Assembly (NCBI GenBank): GCA_013365365.1
Contig: JABVXU010000679.1
Coordinates: 1-26,282, forward strand
Reading direction: 5' to 3'
DNA from: Cruorifilaria tuberocauda
Lineage: Eukaryota; Nematoda; Chromadorea; Rhabditida; Onchocercidae
DNA: 26,282 nucleotides
Part shown: positions 13,501-22,823 of the stretch, one piece after another
How positions within the stretch are numbered: the stretch's first letter is position 1
Layout: every line of letters starts with the position of its first letter
Position numbers and translations under genes: made by a program
Notes under the pieces: model-generated
Told to the model about the DNA's origin: nothing
Seen by the model: the letters and a program-made list of their open reading frames with translations, nothing else
The model's database searches: none

Positions 13501-16500
13501 GGATATCATAACTTACAGTAGAGATAATGCTACAAATGAATTAAAATCTAACTTATGATAGTGATAATTTAATTAAAATCTAACTTATGATAGTGATAAT
13601 AAAAAAAAAAAAACTATCTTGACTTTTATTTTACCATCCGGCTAATAGTTAGAAATAGTATTAGCAGTAAGTATATTTATGTTAGTAGCAGTAATGATGA
13701 TAATAACAAATCATGATAAAAATGATCACATCATACTTATCAGTTCTTAATTATTATGAACATAATATTTACAACTATAATTGAAATCATTATAATGCTA
13801 CTTTAGAACAAAGAATAGTTACAACTATCCTTCAAATCACTATAATACTATTTCTAAAGAAAGAAATATATGATGATAAGAGGAGAAGAAATTTTTTTTA
13901 AGTTTGAAGAATGAACTAGAAATGATTGAAAAATGGAGGATAGAAATGAGGGAAGAAAAAAAAAGAAGTGAATTATCAAATCTATCATTTAATACCGATA
14001 ATACCAGAAATTTTTCAACAACAAACCGATTTTTCTTTTTACTTTCTTTTTTTTTTTGCTTCCTTTCCGTTCTCTGAAAGTAATAACTACCACTTTTTTC
14101 TATCCTTAATTTTAATCTTTTTTTTTTTCTTAAATTTAACTATAATTTCAATCTAGTTTAGTTTCCTACCTTTTACCATTGCTGTTCGTTTCAATTTTTC
14201 CCTTTTCTCAATTATTACTTCAGGCTTCAGGTATAATTTAAGCATTAAATACGAATCGTTGCACAAATAATTTTTATAGAAATATTTAAGAGTAAACAAT
14301 TCTAGTTATTTCAAAAATTTTTTACTTTTTCATAATCGTTTTGACATTTTGCTTTTTTTTTTTTTACTCTTACAAATCTCATCAATCATTCCAAATTTAA
14401 TCAATTTCTCAATTATAAATTATGAGGAAAGAAAAATTTTAATTGTAGTCTTAGAGAGAGAGAGAGAGAGAGAAGAGAGAAGAGAAATTATACTTTTGAA
14501 ATGAAATGGAAAATATTTTTATTCCAATAAAACTTGACCTTATCATTTATGAAAACGAAATTGATACAGATATTAATTATTTATGTAATTTCAAAAATTT
14601 CTCTTTTAATTAATATTTAAAATAAAACTTCTTGGATTATATATTAATTTTAAACTTTAATTCCATATACTAATAAATGAATAAATGGTAATTGTTAGGG
14701 TTAATAAAAAAAAAATAATAATCATTGATTTATAAAAAATAATATTATACTTTACAAAGTACAGTATGATCGGTATTAATTTTTCTTTTTAGAACTAAAA
14801 GGAACATAGATCCTTCCGTAATTTAATCATTTAAATTCATATAATTAATTAGCTAACAGTTACTTATATATAATTACGTAATTTCAATCATAACTTTTCA
14901 GCAAAACGATTTTAGAGAAAAAAAAATCAAGCATTACGACTGATTTGATGAAGTAAATTAAAATGAAAATAGATTAATAGCATCAAAATCTACCAATCAA
15001 TAAAAAATCAAATCAATTCAATTACCGATCAATCAAATATTCTACAAACAAAAAAAACCATACTTGCACATAATTATGCATAATATAAATTCAATTCCAT
15101 CAATGTTTCTTTCTAATAATTAATTATAAATTTACGACTACAATAAATTAAATAATTTATTAGCTTACCATTATCAGTATAACAATTAATAGTTGCTGTT
15201 GTTGTTGTTGTTGTTGCTGTTGCTGTTGCTATATTCCAATATTTACCGCTATATAGCGTACAATTTGTTGTTGTATATTTAACATTAATCAAAGGAATTT
15301 TAGTAATTTCAATAATACTTACTGTACTTGTAACTATTGTTGTATCAATATTACTAGTAAAATTTCTATTGAAAAAATTCGATTGATACTTAATTGTTGC
15401 ATCAATAAGTGATGTTTGCTTATCAGTGTTAATTGATGATGATAAGCTTATATCATCATCATCAGATAATGTTGGTAAAATACTATAAGTACGATAAAGT
15501 GCTGGAATATCTAATGGTCCTGGAATAATTGCATGAATAATAGCATCATAATAATCAGCATTTGATACAACAATATCATTACTATTACTATTATTATCAT
15601 TATTATTATTATTATTGTTGTTGATATTATCATTATTATCCTTTTCGTCATTAGTAAATTTCATTTCTCGTTCATTAGATGTCGAATTGTTGAAATTTTT
15701 TTGCATAAATCCTAGCGATTTCCTTTTCAAAATATTCGAACGGTCCAACAATGCTCCTTTATTGACTAAAATATAAAAAAAAAAGTTTTCCTAATTTATT
15801 TTTTTTTTTTTTTGTAAAATCAAAAATTTTCAGTTTGACTTTTTTCTTTTTATTTTACAAAAAAAAATAATTTTTATTTTAGAAAAAATTTCTTTATTGG
15901 AAAAAAAAAGAAATAATTTTTAATAAAATTAAACTTAACTTTTTATACTTTTTTAACTAAAAATTAAAAAATTATTTAAAAAAAAGAATGTACTAGAAGT
16001 AATTTTTTTTTCTAAAATAAATTTTTTGTATAATTTTCTTACTTACTTAACTAGAAACTTAAAGTTAGTAAACATATGAAAAGATTTTATCATATTTTTC
16101 TTATCACTTAAAGATTTATCTTGTTTATTCGTCCTTATCACCTAAAGACTTACCATATTTACTCGTCCTTATCACTTATGATTTATTATAATTACTTTTC
16201 CTTATCACTTATGATTTATTATAATTACTTTTCTTTATCACTAAAAAAGAAAGAACTATATTTTCCTTATCATTTCCATCTTTTTTTTTTCTTCATACAA
16301 AGAAGAATAGAAAATTTTGAGATTAAAAAAAAAAAATTACGGAAAGAATTATCATATCAAGCGTAATTATAATCGATTTACGTGCCTGCCGACGATGACG
16401 ATGATTCTTTTAGCAAATGTTGCACACGTAATTTATGAATACGTTGCTGTTTCAAACGTCCAGCAGCATTGGAGCGTAAACGTGTTTGCCGTCGTTTACG

Positions 16501-17926
16501 CTTCTTATTTCCAATTAACATCCATTGATAACGATACATGATAACTATTTTAATGGGCCAAAAATTTTTTCATTCTTTTTTAAATCTAATTTAATTCACG
16601 TAATTTTATATGTCAAATTGATAAAACAGGTGGGAAGAGAAAAATTTTTGGGAGGTAAAAAAAGGTGGAATGGAATATATCATATCTGCCGAGGAAATAT
16701 TCAACAAATTTGCTATCTTAAAAAAAAGAAAAAAAAATAATTCAAATATATAGAATATAAATATGATTGTTTTTTAAAGTAGCAAGAGAAAAGGAAAAAA
16801 TCAAACCTAAAATTAAATATTTTTTTTTAAACAGATTATCAGATTTTATTTTTTTTCTTATCACATTTCTATATGGAATTTGTTCGAAATTTTTAGTGAT
16901 AAAAAGAAAAAATTGCTATGTATAATTATGATAGCTTGTAAAAACCAATAAAATTGTGATAACATTATGATAAGCTGTATAATTGTGATAACATTATGAT
17001 AAGCTCTATAATTGTGATGACTTGTAATAACTAATAAAATTGTGATAAGCTGTATAATTGTGATAACTTGCAATAACTAATAAAATTGTTATAACATTAT
17101 GATAAGCTGTATAATCGTGATAACGTTATGATAAGCTGTATAATTGTGATAACATTATGATAAGCTGTATAATCGTGATAACATTATGATAAGCTGTATA
17201 ATTGTGATAGCATTATGATAAGCTGTATAATTGTGATAACTTGTAATAACTAATAAAATTGTGATAACTAATTGCAATAAACAGTACAATTATGACAACT
17301 TATAATAACCAATTAAGTTGCAGTAAGTCATTGCGATAAACTGTATAACTGTGATAACTTGTAATAATTTTAATTTTATTAGTATAAAATCGTGATAATT
17401 AATTGTAATAAAATAATGTACATTTATTGCATATATAACTAAACTTCTTAAATAATATATTATTCAAAATTTACCTTTAAAGGAAAAGAAAAACTTTTTC
17501 TCAGTTACAAATTTTTATTTTTTTCATTAATTTTCACCTGTTTTCCCTAAATTCTTCTCATTTTGTTTACTTTACTTTAATAAAATGTAAATAGGAAAAA
17601 AAATTAATGATAACATTTCATTTAAATTAATATCAAATAATCGTTAACAATTAGACATTTAAGAAAAAGATGTTATAATTGTATGAATTAATCTTAATCT
17701 TAATTCTGAAATTATTTTGAAAAACAATAAATTCGTATTATTTTTTAAATTAAATTACCTAAGATTAAAGAAAGGAAAAAAAATAAGAAAATGAAATTAG
17801 TTAGTTAGGAATGTGATAGCAATGATAAAAATGGAACAGTGAAAATGTTTGATAATTGAAAATGCTTGAAGAAAGAAGCTTTGCGGTATGTTTCATGACA
17901 GGATATCGGAGAATTCATGAAGAATA

Positions 17927-17959
<33 letters not shown>

Positions 17960-18067
17960 ATCGTAACTGCTAGCTTATCTCGTAGTTATTAACTTATCCT
18001 CTCGGGAATCATCAAAAAGCATTTCTCGAATAAATTTCAGGAAAGCAAATGGAAGAATTGGAAAGAG

Positions 18068-18105
<38 letters not shown>

Positions 18106-21100
18106 TTAAAATAAAGATTAACAATAAAGGATTGAAATAAGAAGAGATTGCTTGCCTATTATTGGTAGCACTTTATTTGTCGGAAGAATTTTTAAAAAAG
18201 TTTTAGCATTCAGAGAAAATTAATTAAAATTAAAAGCAGAGATATAAGGAGAGAGAGAGAGAGAGAGGAATAAAAATTAAAAAAAAAAATAAATAAAAAG
18301 GAAATGATTGGAAAGAAAAGAAATTAATGATAAAAGATAGCTTTTTCCTTTTTTGACCAAGTTAATGCTTAACAGAAATTGTCCCAGAAGACCAAACTCT
18401 TATCGAAACTTATCGATAAATAAATCTTCATCAGTATCTATCTATAAACGAATGAAATGATGATGCTAATAGTATCACTATCATCATTACTTTAATCATT
18501 ATCACAGTACCTAAAATTTCATCAGTAAAATTCTTAATTATCATCATCAATGTTAGTAGTATCAGTATTATCACTATTTTAATTATTATCACAGTACCTA
18601 AAATTTCATCAGTAAAATTCTTAATCATCATCATCAATGTTAGTAGTATTAGTATTATCACTATTTTAATTATTATCACAGTACCTAAAATTTCATCAGT
18701 AACATTCTTAATCATCATCATTAATGTTAATAGTATCACTATCATCATTACTTTAATCATTATCACAGTACATAAAATTTCATCAGTAAAATTCTTTAAT
18801 CATCATCACCATCAATGTTATCCTAATGTTCTCATCGTTTTAATCATCATTAATATCATTCTAATATCACATTATCGTTGTGATCATTATTATGACGATA
18901 TTCCTATATCATTATTCCTATATCACTATTCATAATTCTAGTATTATAATCATTACTCTAATCATCACTGTTATCATCCAACATAATAATTTGTTTATGT
19001 TAAAAGGTCATTGATATAATGATAGAAATATTTATTAATTAACTTTTTTCAAAAATTACTGATCAGAATATCATAAAGTTAAGTCTTTAGAAATTTTACT
19101 TTCATTTTTTATTTTCATTTATGCTTTTATTTTTAGTAATGGAATTAAAAAAAAATTTTTTATTACATCAAAATTAACATAAACAAAGTATCGTTCATCG
19201 AGAAAATCAAGATAACTTTGTAAAATAAACTTCGTACCTAAGTAATAAAGTATATTTAAATCTTCGGAATTTCATTCTAATTTTATCATTTTGTTCATTT
19301 TCAATTTATATTTAAATTCTATCCTACATATCTTGAATACTTTATTGGAGAGCTTCATATCTCAAAAATTTGATAAATTAATGAATTTAATTAATATATC
19401 AGTTGTTCAATTTTAAAATCAAATTTACTTCAATGGATTGCAACATGGCTTTTGTGAAATCAGATAAAAAGAATTAAATTTACTTGAGTTAGAAGGTACG
19501 AGAAAAGATTTAAATTTATCTGAGTTAGAGAAATACAAGGAAGCCTGAATTAGAGAGATACTCGCTAGGCTAGTTCATCTCATTCATCAATGTTATTCTT
19601 TTGCTCATTTCAATTTATCATCTTTAAGTGATAACTATTTCTACTCAAATTCCATTAGCTATTTTCAGTTAGATTAATTACTCAAAACCAAACTCACCCA
19701 TTGTAATAATCAATAAAAGGAAGAAATATTCACTTATTGATATTGCAATTGTCGTCACAAATTTCTCAACTAAATAATAAAACCATTATAAATTATTTGT
19801 TTGTTAAGAAATAAAAATAATCGAAGTGCAAAAATCGTTCATAACAAATTGTTATCTGTAATGAAAGATATAAAATATCGATTTTTCTAGGAAAACTTTT
19901 TATAATCAAAATATTCTCAAATTTCTCAATAATATAAAGATCAAAAGTGAATGAAATCTTATAAAATAAATGATATGAGAGATATGATAAAGATGAAAGA
20001 TATGAGAAAATGATCAGTGATAAGCAAAGGTACTGATAGCCTGCTTCCATTTTACCATTTAAAATTATTAATTTAAATCAATAAACGAGAAGTTAGAGCA
20101 TACTTAAGTTGAAAGAATCATTTGAAAGAGATTATCATCATAGAATTTAGCTGAGGTTTTATTAGTTAAAGATTGGAAGAGAAATTTGAACTGTTGATAT
20201 CTTCAAAAATTTTCTATTGAAATTATTCTCATGAAAATGAGAAGTAAACAAAATGCTAATAAAGTCTTCGAAAGAAAATCCAAAATAACTTTTAAATAGT
20301 AATGCTAAGAGAGAAGAAAGGTTAATTTTGTAGTTCGATTACTTTGTTGCTTCACAAACAAATCAGCTTATAAAGGTTTTTGTTCTCTAGTCGGAAAATT
20401 TATGATAACGAAAATTCCAATATCAATGAATGAATATTTCTTTCTCTTGTTAATAATCATTTAAAATAATAAGACAAAAAGTAAGTGGTAGAAATATTTA
20501 TTATTTAAGAATGATGATATGAATTGATTATGAAATGAAGAATAACGAATTGAAGTAAAGTAAAAAAGTAATACTAATAAATTAAATATAAGTAATCTAA
20601 GTAAATTTAAATCTATTAAATAATATTATTTTATACGGTATTATATAAATTCACAAAATCATATGTTATGATACAATCTATCAAATATAAGTTTTAAAAT
20701 AAAATAATTTACGTTTCAATTAATTTTCCGATGATTCAAACTATATAGAATTTAAACTAGAAGAATTTAGATATGAATTGAAAATGAATAAATGATAAAA
20801 TAAAATGGATTTATAAAGTATAAGTAATTTTAAAATGGATTTATAAAGTATAAGTAATTTTATTATAGGATATAAGTAATTTTAAAATGGATTTATAAAG
20901 TATAAGTAATTTTATCATTTAGATAAGGAATTTATTTTAATTTCCTTGACAGCTAATAAACATATATGTAAGCTTTATATTTGTTGATGTTTCTTATAAG
21001 GTAAGAGAGAAATTTTTTGATTTTGAATGATTGTTTTTGTATAAAAATACTACTGTAAACGAATTATACTCTACGTTATCTAAATTATAAGAGTATACTG

Positions 21101-22790
21101 TAAGATATTACTAAGTTATTAGTTTACTTATCTTGTGTAATTTTAGTAATGAAAAATGAAAATCCTAAATTAATTAATGTTTCTAAATTAACGTTGAAAT
21201 GTTAATTAATGAATGCTTTTATAAATTATAAAGATGAAAATCATTAATGAAAATTTTGACTAAATTTAAATTTACTTCCCTTTTAAGATCAAAAACTGTT
21301 TAAGAATGAAATTGGTGGAATAATTAAGTTTTAAAAATTATGACTAAGAGGAACAAATATTAATGAAGAAATCTTTCAAGCTATAAGAAAGAAGCTAAAT
21401 TGGGGAAAAAAAATGAGAATGACATAAAATTACAGCTCTAAAGTTAAGCTAATTTTTGTAATCATCAATTTATGTTTCTCCCTCTCTCTCTCTCTCTCTC
21501 TCTTCTATATTCGTTCTTTCCTCCATTTATTCAATTATTTCACATCTAATTACTTGCATTTGTAATTAATGAACGTGCAAAAGTGCCACAGTGATTTCTA
21601 AATTATCACTTAAGATAAAATAATTGCAAAGTACCACGAATATTCTATTTTTCTCTTTTACCACGGTTATTAGTATAGAATTATTGATTGATTTATGAAC
21701 TGCCACCAATCAGATTTCATTTTTAAGCATAAAAAAATTTTTAATTTCATTTTATTAATTTTAGTAATTGATAAATACGATTTAATTTATGAAGTAGAAA
21801 AAAGTGTGAGTAAAAGTATATCAGAATAAAATTACTATTAAATGAAATAAATGAAAGAAAAAATTAAATTAAATCAAAACTTAACGAATTGGATCAAATA
21901 ACGCTTTTAATAAACTAAAATAATACCTTAAATGAATATATAGATGTAATTCAATTCTAAAACTAAAAAAACTTAGCAATATCAATTAGTATTTTCCAGT
22001 AAAACTTTAAATTAAAGAAAAATAGACTAGCAATTATCAATTAGTAAATATAAGTGTTATCAAGAATGATTTTTAAATCAAACAAATCATTATTCATTAA
22101 CAAATATAAGTTTATCAAGAGTAATTTTTAAATTAAACGACTTAATGATTAATTAAAATAGAAGTTATCAAGAGTGATATGATATCCATGTTATCATTTT
22201 ATTGATATTGAAAAGAAAGAAAAACCTATCCGTTCAATTAATCAATATTATGATAAACAAAATAATAAAAGAAAAAAAAAAAAAAACTTACTACTACGAT
22301 CTTGTGCACATAATTGTTGAAAATAATGCTTGAAATCATTCCATGCTTTTGAAGTATCATTGATATTTATAATAGCATTAATCCAATTAGGTGATAATTT
22401 GCTAGCTAATTCATCAACTTTTTTTGTTAATAATTGATCACACTGTTCCGGTGTACGATATTCATTCGTTATTGTATAAGTTGAAAATAATCCAGTAATA
22501 TCACGTGTTTCAATATCATTATTATTATTATTATTATTATCATTATCATGATTATTAACAGAGAATAATTCTCGTCCTGTTGCTAATATGCATATTTCAG
22601 TATAAAAATTTTCAAAATTAATCCATGCTTCTTTAATACCATCCGTATTTGCTATATGATATTTCCAACCAATAGCAAATTGATTTGCCAAAATTTCAAA
22701 TTTATCCAATAATGTATTTCGACAATTTTCAAGATTTAATTCATTTGAATTAAATTTTTCCCATTTAATAATACTATTATTCATATCATT

Positions 22791-22823
<33 letters not shown>

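Larger units (their letters stand above)
12447..15168 (-). other. Large intron between exons 2 and 3
   Basis: About 2.7 kb of A+T-rich DNA. Apart from the TACGTCA triplet near 13.1 kb, a short imperfect 31-bp duplication near 13540-13605 and a GA tract at 14453-14485, I see nothing. Short plus-strand frames at 12809 and 13968 are runs of Phe/Leu/Ser from T-rich DNA and are not genes. Confidence 0.65.
15766..22291 (-). other. Large intron between exons 1 and 2
   Basis: 6.5 kb containing the basic 53-codon frame, two minisatellites, several CT/GA tracts and smaller repeats listed separately. Stretches 18.83-20.80 kb and 20.92-22.29 kb hold no gene I can support, only A+T-rich DNA with occasional short duplications (for example TTATCAAGA-type repeats at 22.06-22.18 kb). 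Confidence 0.6.

Noticed and set aside
12809..14156. Two short plus-strand frames (12809-13012, 13968-14156) rich in Phe, Leu and Ser
   Set aside because: Products of T-rich intron DNA; no motif, no splice structure.
15113..15168. Extension of exon 2 to the TAA at 15113
   Set aside because: A good donor GTAAGC at 15168 in the phase needed by the FNIII exon makes the tail most likely intronic.
16317..16541. 74-codon plus-strand frame
   Set aside because: Overlaps the basic minus-strand frame; its N-terminal part comes from poly-A and its composition is less protein-like than the minus strand.
16861..17073. 70-codon minus-strand frame
   Set aside because: Lies in the 29-bp minisatellite and repeats ITIIQLI-like units; repeat artefact.
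18431..18766. 111-codon minus-strand frame rich in Ile, Met and Leu
   Set aside because: It is the 87-bp tandem repeat, which stays open because 87 is divisible by three; no start context, splice sites or coding composition.
19793..20050. 85-codon minus-strand frame
   Set aside because: A+T-driven Ile/Leu/Tyr/Ser composition, no domain and no flanking signals.
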